This document shows positions 11,227-22,911 of a DNA stretch of 64,000 nt, piece by piece; the stretch's first letter is position 1; every line of letters starts with the position of its first letter. A model generated the notes under the pieces. That model saw only the letters and a program-made list of their open reading frames with translations. It was not told the origin of the DNA and did not search any database. The stretch is from Lineolata rhizophorae (taxonomy: Eukaryota > Ascomycota > Dothideomycetes > Lineolatales > Lineolataceae), in the NCBI GenBank assembly GCA_010093515.1, contig MU001670.1, positions 1,828,003 through 1,892,002 on the forward strand, given 5' to 3'. The position numbers and the translations under genes are program-made.

Positions 11227-14151
11227 ATGACAACTGCTTCGCCCGCCAACAGAAGCGGGCGGCGACCCAGCCTCAAGCCGAACCCTACCGCGCCCTCGAT
11301 CATGATGAACGGCCACTTTGCCTCGGTGGGCGATGGCCCCGCTTCAAGGGAGCAGTACCAGCATGGCATCCAAGTAATAGACGAGGATAAAAACTTCAAG
11401 TACGCCAACATCTTTGGATAATCATGACGATAGCCCGACGATAGATGCCGGATATTCTGACCTCCATAACCATACAGTCCCAACCTCTCAACTTACCTCA
11501 ACCTCGAGAGCGTCATCCCTGCTGGCTTCAACTATCACCTCATATCCGTCTTCGGCTCGCAGTCTACCGGCAAGTCGACGCTGCTCAATTTTCTCTTCGG
11601 CACCCACTTTGGCGTAATGTCAGAGCAGGAGCGTCGCCAGACGACCAAAGGGATATGGATGTCCAAAAACAAGCGCGCCGTAGCGAATGGAGCCATGGCG
11701 GATAACATACTGGTGATGGACGTAGAAGGTACCGATGGGCGGGAACGTGGCGAGGATCAGGACTTCGAGCGTAAAGCAGCCCTGTTTGCGCTCGCTACGA
11801 GCGAGGTGCTCATCGTAAATGTTTGGGAACACCAAGTTGGACTCTATCAAGGGGCCAACATGGGGCTGTTGAAGACGGTTTTTGAGGTGAACTTGCAACT
11901 GTTCTTGAAGGATCGGAAGTATGTTTGCTCTGGCTGTTCCGATACTGAAGCGAGATTTGCTAATGGAGTTATAGAACTACTACTCGTTCACTACTTTTCT
12001 TCGTCATCCGCGACCATTTGGCCACCCCTCTTGCAAACCTTCGCGCTACTCTGCTTCAAGATCTGTCGCGAATTTGGTCTACTCTTTCCAAGCCCCAGGG
12101 GCTTGAGAACTCGAAGATCGACGACTATTTTGACTTTGCATTTGCAGCACTTCCCCATAAGCTCCTTCAACCAGAAAAGTTTGAAGTGGAAGTCGAAAAG
12201 TTGGGTGGCCGGTTCCGAGAAGGTTATAAAGGCCCGAGAAAAGTTGGTCTGATTGAGGAAGAAAGCGCTCCTGTCTTCCTTCCAGAATATCACCGGCGTA
12301 TCCCTGCAGACGGATTTCCGCACTACGCGGAGGGTATTTGGGATCAGATTGTGAACAACAAGGACCTGGATCTGCCGACGCAGCAAGAGCTCCTGGCACA
12401 ATTCCGCTGTGACGAGATTTCTCGCGAAGTCATGGTCTCTTTCGATGAGGCAATTACTCCACAAGAGGAGAAGCAAGCCGAAGGCGTGCGAGCAGGCAAA
12501 CCTGCTGTGATACCTGAACTCGGCGAAGTGATGAACAAGGCGCGCTCGGACGTTGTTACGAACTTCGAAAGAGAGGCAAGCAGGTATCATAAAGGTGTCT
12601 ATACTCGGAAACGCGCCGAACTCGAGACCAGTGTTGATCTACGCCTCAAAGCACTCTTCCAAGGCCAAATCAGCGCCGTGCACAAATCTGGAGTTCACGA
12701 CTTCAGTGAGGCTGTCAGCACTGCCGTTAAAGCTGGACAGAAGCAGGGTGCTGCGTCGTATGATTTCGCTCAAATCGTTGAATCGGAGAAGAAAAAATCC
12801 CTTGCTCGATTTGAGAGCCAAGTTCAGGCGGCGATAGTAGAGAGCGCCCCGTGGAGCTCCTACCAGCAGGAGTTGAAGCTTTACCAAAAGGAGTTGGATA
12901 CTGTTAGCAGCCGCCTGCGCAAGGACGAAATGCGACGACTGGCAAACCGCGTGGAACGCTGGGTGCGTTCTCGGCTTGGAGAGTCCGTTGGCTTGGAATT
13001 CAATAGGATCGGCTCTGGCCGCAGTGGCTCTGGTGCACCTGCGGACGGAGAGAAGCCGGCAACGGAGAAAGATCTTTGGGACCGGATCTGGAACGTATTT
13101 ACAGAGACCGTCGCTCAAGCGGAGGCTAGGTTCACCGAGCGCGCGCGGAGTTTCGACGCCAGCCCTGACGAAGTGGAGGTGGGCTTATGGCGCTTAAGAC
13201 GGAAGTCATGGGTTGCGTTGAAGGACCAGATTGCAGAAGAGGTCATGGAAGGGAACTTGCTATTAAAGCTTAGGGAGAAGTATGTAGGTCCTTGGTATTG
13301 TGTTTTTGTCTCTGTGACTAACTATTTCACTAGTTTTGAGGATAAATTCCGCTACGATGCGACGGGAGTGCCGCGAATTTGGCGTCCCACAGACGATATT
13401 GAAGGAATATACACGACATCCCGGGAGAGCACTCTCAAGCTCCTCCCTCTTTTGTCACGTTTTAAATTGTCGCGTACCTCTGCGCCTCCACCTCTTGACG
13501 CATGGATTGGAAGTCCACCCTCCTCGGTCTCATCCGCAGACGAAGAGGACTTGGTTGCTATTGGAGGGGTCGACGAGGAAGAAGGAAAGAGCCTCGAGGA
13601 AGAAACGACAGTGCTATCAGATGCCAAACTTCAAGACTATGGCGTTCGCTTCAAGAAGATGGCGGATGGCGTGTACGTCGAGGCGAAGCGCAGCGCTATT
13701 GGTGCTGTGGCTCAAGTGCCGCTGTATTTTTACGGACTTTTACTTGCGTTGGGTTGGAACGAAATAGTGACTGGTGAGTACTAAGGTGTCAAAGAATTGA
13801 CGACTATGTTATAGTTTGCTAACTACTTACCTTTTAGTCCTTCGGAATCCGGTCTATTTCATCTTCCTCGTCTTCCTCGGCGTTGCCGCGTATGTTACTT
13901 ACACTCTGAACTTGTGGGGTCCAATGCTGCGCATGGCGAATGCGGCGTCTTCCCAAGCTGTCGAGATTGGCAAGGAGCGTCTTCGCGAGTTCTTGGAGTC
14001 GTCTGATACTGGTCGCCAGGCGATTTCTATGAGCGGTCATTCAGAAGGAGGCAGAAGTTCCTATAGGGACTCTGACCGAATCAATTTGGATACCCTCGAC
14101 AGCTCAGGAAAGAAACCAGCTCAGGGTAGCACTGACGACGATGAAATATGA
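11227..14151 (+). CDS. SEY1: SEY1/atlastin-type dynamin-like GTPase, ER membrane fusion
   Basis: GTP-driven fusion of ER tubules (RHD3/Sey1 family), about 890 aa. Exons are 11227-11399, 11478-11918, 11975-13279, 13334-13773 and 13838-14151. The G1 motif [12 protein letters not shown] appears only after the first splice; switch residues lie around RRQTTKGIW, and G3 is [11 protein letters not shown]. The long helical middle follows. Two C-terminal membrane helices ([17 protein letters not shown] and [20 protein letters not shown]) are separated by a short loop, as in the family. The fourth exon is preceded by a 54 nt stop-free intron that restores [11 protein letters not shown] when removed. 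The in-frame ATG at 11137 would lengthen the N-terminus and MMNGHFAS (11302) would shorten it; the choice of start is open. Confidence 0.95.
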
Positions 14152-14716
14152 TTCCATAGAGACTGCCTGCGTGGAGACAAGTAGGTTATAGCGGGACAGT
14201 TGGATTAACCGTGTCAGATGTATTGTACAGCGCGTGTACGGTTTTGGACAAATGGTTCTGGACGGGGTTGCACCTCTCATTTTGGGCTAGGCAGTTTGCC
14301 AAGCTCCTGGAGTCTGTATTTTAACGGTGCTATAATTAAAGGCCTCGAATACGATGCCATGGTGCAAACAATGGGCATCAGTCGACCTATTTTCAAATGC
14401 TCAAGCTTCGCCTAGACACCTGAGCGTGTACCCGGTAGGTGCCAAAGGTGGTGGTGTCTTACATAATTGTATCTCTCGGACCCGAATTAACCCGATACTT
14501 TGTCGGAGCCTCGCTCAAGCCTCACCTCACCGCAGACTTCCGTCAGCTCTACCTACCGGATAAACCGCCTTTACCTGCTTCATACGGCCTTTTTTCTCTT
14601 TATATTCAGCAAAACTATCTATTCATGGTGCGTACCTCCCAATTGACCCTACTCAGCGGCCAAAAGCGGCCCATTGACCTTCACGACGCAACTAACTTCG
14701 TGCTGGATCGTAGGCC
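14152..14716. other. Intergenic between SEY1 and QCR10
   Basis: 565 bp with the SEY1 3' UTR and the QCR10 promoter/leader. A frame open at 14439-14783 overlaps the QCR10 start in another frame and has no recognisable domain; I treat it as chance. Confidence 0.5.
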
Positions 14717-15200
14717 ATGCCTCGAGCTATCCTACGGCTACGGCCCACGACGTCTATGTTCTCGAACGCCAGGCCGCTTATGATGCGCCGCAGCTATACG
14801 GCCTACCAGTCACCCCACGGACCTAAATACAAGATTCAGCGCAACATTGACGGCATCACGCTCGGAAGCGCCCGCGCGTAGTACGTCTCTACCTCTCACC
14901 CTTTTCGTTCCGCGCGTACATGCACTAGTTTCAAGTTCTGCCGGGAAGGAAGATGGATTGGGCTATTTGGAGCGGGCAAATCTAGTCGCGATGGTTTATT
15001 TGTTGAAGGTGGCTCAGGCTAACTGATGTTCTCCGTCTCACAGCGGGCAAATCGCAGCCGGAATGGGAGGTGTCGTTGCCTTTTTCGCGCTATTTTTCTT
15101 CGCCGAGGTTCCCCGCGTGGCCAAGGACATTATGCAGAAGGTTCCAGTCATTGGACCTATGTTCGAAAAAGAGGTTCCGCCGGAGGATAACCCATTCTAA
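14717..15200 (+). CDS. QCR10: Cytochrome bc1 complex subunit 10 (QCR10)
   Basis: Small single-pass accessory subunit of mitochondrial complex III, 106 aa in this model. Exons are 14717-14880 and 15044-15200 with a 163 nt GTACGT/CAG intron. After the join the protein reads SYTAYQSPHGPKYKIQ, one hydrophobic helix (GMGGVVAFFALFFFAEVP), then KVPVIGPMFEK and PPEDNPF at the end. This matches the helix, the IPLLGP-like segment and the TPPEDKP end of yeast Qcr10. The first 25 residues (Arg-rich, no acidic residues) could be a presequence; start sites at 14780 or 14783 (MMRRSY) would skip it. A 12 bp sequence at the acceptor-exon boundary recurs inside the intron. Confidence 0.88.
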
Positions 15201-15541
15201 GCTTCTGCTTAATGAGTCGGATTCGGGTTAGTTGGGTGATTATGGGGGCAGTGTACCATAATAAGCGAGTTTGGGCTGTGTTCTACGTCTGTACAGCGCA
15301 AGTAGAGCGCAGCATTGTTCTGTTACAATATCCAGATAGACGATTGCAGTACATTCTGACCTTGAATGCGTTGAAGTCCGGGACCGTGCAGCATTTGTTG
15401 GGCTCACGCACCGGTATAATGCTGAAAGACTGTGTTTGGAGCTTATTCACCTAGAACCGGTAATGCGCACAGAACACGCTCTAGAGTATTTGTTCTAGTT
15501 TATGCACTAAAACATTCAAGAACAACTCCTCTACCAACTCG
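15201..15541. other. Convergent 3' ends of QCR10 and PUP2
   Basis: 341 bp between two stop codons on opposite strands. It should carry both 3' UTRs. No gene or repeat seen. Confidence 0.5.
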
Positions 15542-16560
15542 CTAGTTCGCCGGTAACCGTCCGACCACCTCAGCCATTTCTTCATCCGTGTAGATCCTGA
15601 AGCCTCTATCCGCGGTAACACTGGCCAGCTGCACATTCTTTGCGTCCAGCTTTTCCTCCATGACCTGCTTCAATGTCTTGAGTACCAAGATTTCAGCCTC
15701 AGACAGGGTCAATGATCTGTGGAACTCGTTCTGCAACTCGGCCTGAGCGCCTTCGGAGCCGGACCCTATAGCTTTTGCGTCGTAGCGGTAAAAGGTACCG
15801 GAAGGCTCGGCGTGGTACCTAAACATAATCAGTGAGCTGGGGAACCACCCGCACAGCACGCTTAAATTGATGCGCCAAAATTTAAGTAGAACGCGTCCAA
15901 GACTCACAGCGACGGGCCGTCCTCATCGTACCCCGCGATCAACAGCGCGACACCAAACGGCCTGCTCATGACGCTCTCTTCGCCATCAGCACCCTCGCCG
16001 AAGCGTAGAGCAAGGTCGCAGATGGCCTGGGTGCAACTCTCGACGCGCAGCGGCTCGTTGTAGTGAAAGGCGTGGTTCTGGCTCTCGACGCGGGCATGCT
16101 CGATCATGGAGCGCGCATCCGCCTGCAAGCCGCTCATGGCGCACCCAATGTGTCGGTCGATCTCGACAATCTTCTCAACCGACGAAGTCTCCAGTAGGGT
16201 CGACGTGACGCGCTTCTCGACGCCAAGGACTACGCCGTCGCCGGTTGCGACCTGAGGATCTGTAAGCTTTGCACCCCGGGTTTCCGGATCGAGCGACTCC
16301 GAGAAGAAGCGATGAACGGTTAGAACGTACTCCGATGGCGGTCGAACCGAGTTTTATGGCTTCGAGAGAATACTCGACCTGGAAAAGACGGCCTTCCGGC
16401 GAGAATGTGCTGCAGTGGTATTAGAAACGAGCCCAAGAACCAAGGCGGCAGCGCGCTCACTTGATGCCGCGATCTAGAAGCAGGAAGTATTAGCAAGCGC
16501 ACAAAGAAGGCTGTTGAAGAACAAAAGAAGCTTACCATATTCTGATCGAGCGATGAACAT
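15542..16560 (-). CDS. PUP2: 20S proteasome subunit alpha 5
   Basis: Alpha-ring subunit of the 20S core particle, 245 aa. Exons on the minus strand are 16560-16536, 16473-16461, 16409-16331, 16251-15908 and 15818-15542. The second exon is only 13 nt long; it completes the start [20 protein letters not shown], the alpha-type N-terminal signature. Further features are [28 protein letters not shown], the [16 protein letters not shown] block and [13 protein letters not shown]. Alpha subunits are not proteolytic; they gate the channel. It is divergent from HUS1, whose start is 308 bp away. Confidence 0.96.
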
Positions 16561-16868
16561 GCTGAAGACCGAGTCGGTGAGGGAAGCGGCACGGTGCGAT
16601 GGAAGGAGTAAGAGAACGGACGGTGTGAGGCGGTATACGAGAGAGGCTGGGAGGTATCGGGGGGGAGGGGTGTGAGGCCTCGGGAAAGGAGCTTGAGCGC
16701 GGTGTGTTTGGACGTGTGTTGAGCGGCAGGCAGTGACAGCTTCGCAAGCAGCGTCGCGCCGGGGTACCTGCGGCCTGACCTTCGCACTATGACAGATTAG
16801 GTAACTACCTCCAGGTCCCCCTGCGGCCCACCTCCCCACCATCCTCTTTCTACGCCGCCATTCCCACG
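16561..16868. promoter_or_regulatory. Bidirectional promoter PUP2/HUS1
   Basis: 308 bp between the two divergent start codons. It is GC-rich with no obvious TATA box. It must carry both promoters and 5' leaders. I did not find a clear PACE (GGTGGCAAA) proteasome element by eye. Confidence 0.5.
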
Positions 16869-18193
16869 ATGCGCTTCAAGGCGCAGATCCACAATGTATC
16901 TACCTTCTCCAGTGAGCTACTCGTGCGATATCTATCACAATATCTACAGCACATGTACTGAACAGTTCTCAGAATTTGCGGCGTCATTGGCTTCCTTGGG
17001 ACCCGTCGCGTGGGTTCGCCTGAGTGACAGTGACGTCCGCTTTACTGTGATTCCAGAGCAAGGGACCCAAGTATGGTCGTATGTACGAACCCATCGCTCC
17101 ATGAAACCTACCGCTGATGATCTTTTAGTGTGCTTGCCGTCGTGCGTTGTCCACATTAACCCCGCACTGCGAACGTCCTGTTTGCCTGACGTGCTTATAG
17201 GATACAGTCTTCGAGACGCACACAATCCAATCAGCCGCTGGGAATATCATCAATCTAGAGATACCCATAGCCCAACTTCATCGCGCCCTTAAATCCGCCC
17301 TCTCGGCCACCTCCGCCTCCATCCGCCTCACTAAGAAGGACGGTGTACCCATTCTCTGTCTCACTATCACCTCTTCCTCCCTCAGCACCAGCTCCTTCAA
17401 CCGCGACGCGGACGATGATGAAAACACGGGTGGAGGCAGTGGCCCGCACACACAGTCGTTTGACATGGCGACCGGAGGGCAGCATCGAGCGCGCGAAACT
17501 ATCGTTACGCAGGACATCCCCATTCGCGTTCTCAGCCCGGAAAGCGTCGAGGGGATCCACGAGCCACGATGCCGCGAGCCCGACGTGCACATCTACTTGC
17601 CAGACTTGCTGCAGGTTAAGAGCATCTCGGATCGCTTCACACGCATGGCGGCCGCCGTGCGGGGCGGCTCTGCAACGTCTGCAGCGTCATCAGGCCCGCG
17701 GCTCGAAATGGCGGCGAACATGCACGGATGTCTCAGACTGAGCATTCGCACAGACTCTATGAACGTTTCGAGTGTGTGGATAGGACTTTCACATCCGCAG
17801 CTGGACCCGGAGCTGTTAGAGGGCGGACTTGCAGAGCATCCATCGACGCGGATGAAGCAACTAGGTTCCGCAGACGGGACTAGTGAGGAGGGCTGGTCGA
17901 CTGTGAGGATAGATGGGAAGGACTGGGGCAAAGTAATGAGCGTGGGCAGATTAGGTGGTAGGGTCATTGCGTGTAAGTCCTCAAAGAGTACCACTAAGCG
18001 TTCAAGAGGCTACTGGTGTTCACTGACTGATCCAGGCTTCTGTGACGACCACGCATTAATTTTATATGTGTTTCTTAGTGGTGAGGATGAGCAGGAGTCG
18101 GTATTAACGGTAGGATAAAGACCCTATATTCAATTCACAGTTTGAGCATGCACTTACTCTTTTTAGTATTACATTAGTTCATATAGCGCCTGA
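16869..18193 (+). CDS. HUS1: Checkpoint clamp subunit HUS1 (9-1-1 complex)
   Basis: PCNA-like subunit of the Rad9-Rad1-Hus1 DNA damage clamp, 344 aa, nuclear. Six exons: 16869-16911, 16973-17078, 17129-17141, 17201-17972, 18036-18109 and 18167-18193. The third exon is 13 nt and encodes only S-VLAV; without it the frame breaks before DTVFETHTIQSAAG. The N-terminus MRFKAQIHNVSTFSKF and the end LTYYISSYSA (partly in a 27 nt last exon) are hallmarks of Hus1. The long middle exon has the two clamp domains with a Ser/Gly/Asp-rich insertion around DADDDENTGGG. It shares its promoter with PUP2. Confidence 0.93.
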
Positions 18194-21100
18194 ACTGGTG
18201 TCCCGAAATGGCTGTTAACGCCAGCGTACGAAATAACCGTAGTGTACGAACTACGGCTACTGTGTGGTTATATTTATTTATCTCTGTTGCAATGTGAGCT
18301 TTATCCTCGTTAAATATCCGATCTCCTAGATATAGGCCCGATATATCAAGTTTGACCGGATTCCTTAAAATTGCTGATAAGTTGGCGTATGTCGATCGGA
18401 AGCACTCGGTCCATATCTTGGCTTTCTCGATGAGAACCGTCTTTATTCAAACGTTCTGACTTCATTTCGTGGATTATCAACACTGGTATCACCAGCAGCC
18501 ATGACGCCTCCTCGTGACGTTTTAGCGATTCAACACACTTCCTCAACAATGGCATATGTTATGGGATCATTTCAGTCTTAAAGTATTGGGTCAGTCCGGT
18601 GCATTATTGCTTCTACTATATCCAGGAGATGCTTTACCTTTCTAAATATGGGCGTTGGTCCGAATTAGAATGAAACCGCAGTATCACAAGGCGGTCTTTA
18701 CGTCGCGGAGAATATCATCAAAAATAGCTAAGGCAGATGTGACGCGATACAAAATTTAAAGGCATTGCCTTCGCTGTAAAAAGAAACGGGCAATGCGCCA
18801 TGGTAACAGTGAGCTGTGCGCGGTGCTAAGGGGCTCAAGACAAGATCTGCGAAGGACTGACTGCTACCTGGTGCAGTAGTTTTCAGGATGAGGGAGGCCC
18901 CACGAATTCAGCCCCGATACTGCGCTATGCCCCGGATGGCTGCATTAGGCGAAGACCTGCCAGTGTGGGAGTGTCTGTGTGACTCGGCTGCAATTTCCAA
19001 TTGAAAACAACGAGGGGTGACTGGAACCCGTTGTCACAAGCATTGATAAGAACACTCAAAGCAAGATAGAATATTTCATTACGCATGTGAACGTTGCCGG
19101 GCATTGCCTGCAAGAATTCTGATACGAGAGCAGAGCGGTGGTCGTGCGAATTACTTGTGCTAAAGGGAGGAGCCCGACACATCGTCAATCGGATTGGAGC
19201 ATATTGTTGGACACACAAAATGGCTAAGCATGATTCACTAGTCTGAATGGTTTTGATCTCTGGAAAACCCAACGTCTAGAGATCCACTTGATGACTGGAA
19301 GGCGAAGAGTCTCGATGTTGTAGGCGGAGCAAAGCTGAACACAGCCATTGACGTTTGTCCAATGCTGCCTTGCGGCCATGCTGGCCCCAGTGGGAGTCCC
19401 AGTCACCAACAATGACTTGACCTGATGGGGGATACGAAAACTCATACTGGAAGCACAACATACACATGAAGGGCAGGACCGTGGATCTCGGCCATGGCGA
19501 CGGGAGTATGTAATACAGGGGATGATCGACATACTTACCCGCGTATCGGATATGCGGTGGAGCATCGCGCCAAGAATAGAAGGAAGCGTCCAATCGGCCT
19601 TGCGCCCGGCTAGGGAACGCGCCGTCCGATCACCGTCGCATTTTCGGCGGGGATACAAGAGAAAAAAGCCTCCTGATTCTGGACGGTTAGAAAAGTCCGG
19701 ATACCGCCGACCAAAGAGAAGGACGGTCGCCGACCCGAATGGTGTACTAGGACGGAGTACGCTCCCGTACAGGGAACCTGCCTGCCATATTACGGTGTAC
19801 AGTAGCACCGTAGCACCGCCTCGCAAGAGCGCAACCAACCCGCGGCTCAGCCCTATCGCGGTACGCTGGCCAATGAGTGCGAGCTTCGCGCTTACTATCG
19901 TGCCGAGGAACCCTGCTGCCGCCGTCGCCATTGGCCGGTCCCGCTTACGAGCGCATCGTCATTTCGGCATTCGCTGCTATTTCTGACCACCATTTCCTGG
20001 CGCTCTGGGTCATGGTGGTCTGTCTGGTTGGCGGGTGCTGGAGCTAAGCTCACGGACACAGCGGACACCAGCCTCAACCTTCGAAGCCACACCGAAGCCA
20101 CCTGAGGCAGGGCGTGGTGAGACATTTTGAGGAGGCTTGACCGCCCGGCGAACGGCTGCAGGGACGGCGTCTGCTGGGTCTCAGCGGTCCGCTCGGCTCC
20201 AAGCAGTGGCTAGAATGGCTAGTGCAGCGGCGTGCCACGGTAGAAATGGCGGTACGCCGGCGCGCAGGTCTGCGGCTCACCCGCGTGGGTCCCTGGTTCC
20301 TTCACCGCACAACGGCCACGATGGTACGTACCGTGTGCGGTTGCACTGTCGCTGCACCATCGCTACACTGTGTTTGCAGGCGGTCGCGCTTCCCTAGAAG
20401 TGGAGACATCTCCGCCCACCGTCGACATGACGTTGATTCTTTTTCTTTTTTTTTTTATGTGGTCATGGATGCGTGCAATAGAGGTTCAAGGGGGTCTCGA
20501 AGAAGAAGCTTTGGTACAGTAAGAGTCTTGATAGCCTTTGACGCCTCGGTCTGTAGGCTAGTAACAGAGGAAATTTTTCCCGGTTGGTGCTTTACAGGTC
20601 TAGAGCCACCAGCAATCAAGTTAGACTCATTTGGACTCATAAGGCTTGGCCTAAGCGTCCTGCGAAACAATTTCGGACCCTTCCATTGTGCGTGGGCTTT
20701 GTGAGTACGCGTGGCGCACTACTACGTAGACCTCTGATCGACACGCACCACCCCGCCGTTGCACCAAGCATGCAGCCTCGATCTCACCTCCATCTACGTT
20801 GCGATCGACAAAAGTCGTGGAGTGTGCCTTGTCAATCGTGCCGGATTGCGATCGGCGGACAATGGCGCCTGTCTCGGCCACTGAGGGTGGCCCTTTCAAA
20901 GAGGCCGCGATATACTATAGTTACTCGTCCAACGAGAATTCAGAAATTGTATTTGTCGGCCCCCGTTTTAAAGTGGGCTTCAGGTACCCTTGCGGAAGAT
21001 CGCCTTGCTTATACAAGCCCCCTCTGGGGGCCCCGGAACATGGTCCACTTGAGATATGCCAGCGCTCAAGCACACAAGGCTATATGCAGTCGCAAAAACA

Positions 21101-22904
21101 TGTGATGATAGTCGATCCCAATTGCGTGGTCTTACGCAAAGCGAAAAGCGATGGGGAGCTATTCAGTCGTGCATTCCCGCTCGACGAGCAGTGTTCGGGG
21201 CGCAAACGAAGGAGTCAGCAAGTCGCGGCGAAGCCGAACGACAAGAGGCGTTGGAGACCGCACGCGCTAGGAAGCAAAGAGAAGTCAGTGACGCTTTGCC
21301 CGCGTCGGGGCGCTCTTGTCGCAACGCTTGGGCGGAGTGGGCTACAGGTGATTGTGAGCAATAGCGCACAATGACGTCCACGAAAATGACGCACAAGAAA
21401 TCCGAGCGCCTGGCGTCGAGTTCTAGACTCGGTCGACAAGCGCCATGCGGAGCTGGAAGGGTACGAAGCGCATGGTGGATGCACGCATCAAGTCAGTCGT
21501 GATTAAGGTGTCCCGGGGGTGAGTAGACCCGTAGGCCAATCTCGAGAGCCGCTATTTCTGCGCGTTGGAGTCGCCTAAAGACTGACAAATCGCGCTCGAT
21601 GCGTGGATAAGGTAGGTCCTGGTGCAAGCAACCTCGGCGATTCGGTGCGGGGAAAGACGCGAAGGGCGCGCGCCCGGCGGACCTCTTCAATCCTGACCTC
21701 ACAGCCAACGAGAGCGGAGGATAGCATTTCCGCTTCGAGGGGGCGCACACAGGACTTGGCTCCGCCCACGTGTCGAGCTGCAGCAAAGGCGCAGAAGACG
21801 GCGCCAGGGGGTGTTGCCAGCGGGAGGGGTGCTCAGGCATCTGAGGCTCTCCCGCGAAGACGACGACGGAGACGGCGCCGCTCTTCGACCCGTGCGACAC
21901 TGTTCTGATCCCAAAGGAAGGGGCCCGGTTCCCGGGAGCGGGTACGGCGAGGACGGGAATGTCGCAACAGGAACCACGGCTCCGCCAAAGCTGAGGACCG
22001 CGTTTCATCGGGGCAGACTGGGCGAGGGACTCCGGACCCGCGTGTGGAGCGGAACGAGATGTCACGGTCCCACCGGCTCGTCGACGTCGAGACGGGGCAT
22101 GGGGGTCTAGGATCGCGTGCAGTGCCTTCCAGCGCAGTGCCTTCCAGCGCAGTGCCTTCCCAGCGCAAGTTTTGCCGCTACAAAAAAGGACATGTTTCCC
22201 GTTTGGGGCAGGTGCAACGGGCCTCTTGGCGAGCCTTGCGCACAGAGAGGGTCCCAAAAACAGAAACAGCCGGCCCCCATGTCCATCACGTCGCGCCCGG
22301 GGGGACGGCACCGGTGCCGGGCGCGCGGTGCCACCAAGCAGCCACCGCTCTGTGGCTGGAGCCCGCCGAGGCGACGAGACCACGGACCCTTTGTGCGGCG
22401 CACCCGCACGCGCGCTCCTCGTTCGTCCCGCCTTTTGCATCGCGTAGCTGCGCGGGCCCGTGGCAGTGTACTGTAGATTGCGCCCGCGCGCCCTCGGAGC
22501 CGCGGCGGGCCAGGCCGTGGACCACGCGAAACGGCGCAACGGTTGCGCCATCCACGGGGCCCGGAGGGACTGAGACTGACTGCGCGATCGCACGACGCGA
22601 GCTGGGGATCCCAGCGGCCAGGGTTGCTGCGGGCGGGAACGCGAGCGCGTGCGTCCGCCGGGCTACGAGCCTGCTGAACCCGGCCTGCTTCACACCCAGG
22701 CGTGGCCGATGCTGAGCTTAGCTCCCGTGAGGCTTGGGCTCATTGATGACTAGGTCGGAGCATTTGGGAGCCTGCGCAGGGGCCTGTGGCCCTACCCACC
22801 CCTGGCGCCACCGTCCCTGCCGTTGGGGCTCTGCCTTGAGGTGCGACGCTAGTGAGAGTGAGATAGCACCAGCCAGCAGTCAAATCGCCCTCTCTTCAGG
22901 CACC
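18194..22904. other. 4.7 kb gene desert upstream of the micropeptide unit
   Basis: I see no convincing protein gene between HUS1 and the TATA box at 22905. AT-rich sequence (18.2-19.3 kb) passes into mixed and then very GC-rich DNA (about 21.6-22.75 kb). In the GC-rich part frames are open on both strands over the same bases, as expected from stop-codon scarcity and not from coding. A short minus-strand frame at 18346-18555 reads like protein (LLRKCVESLKRHEEASWLLV) but is isolated and not recognised. The size and position fit a long regulatory region for the downstream unit, though this is inference. Confidence 0.45.
22121..22166 (+). repeat. Three tandem copies of a 15-16 bp unit
   Basis: AGTGCCTTCCAGCGC is repeated twice exactly and a third time with one extra C, followed by unrelated sequence. 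It lies about 0.75 kb upstream of the TATA box of the micropeptide unit. It may be a repeated factor-binding site or a simple minisatellite. Confidence 0.85.
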
Positions 22905-22911
22905 TATATAA
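22905..22911 (+). promoter_or_regulatory. TATA box of the micropeptide unit
   Basis: TATATAA in CCTATATAACG, directly after GC-rich DNA and directly before a long C/T-rich, AUG-free leader. Transcription would start some 30-80 nt downstream, about 22940-22990. A strong TATA box suggests a highly regulated gene. Confidence 0.6.

Noticed and set aside
14439-14783. 114-codon frame between SEY1 and QCR10
   Set aside because: Overlaps the QCR10 start in another frame and lacks a recognisable domain; QCR10 fits this locus.
21493-22593. Minus-strand frame of 366 codons
   Set aside because: Very Arg/Ala/Pro/Gly-rich and overlapped by long frames in most other registers; a GC-rich artefact without domain signal.
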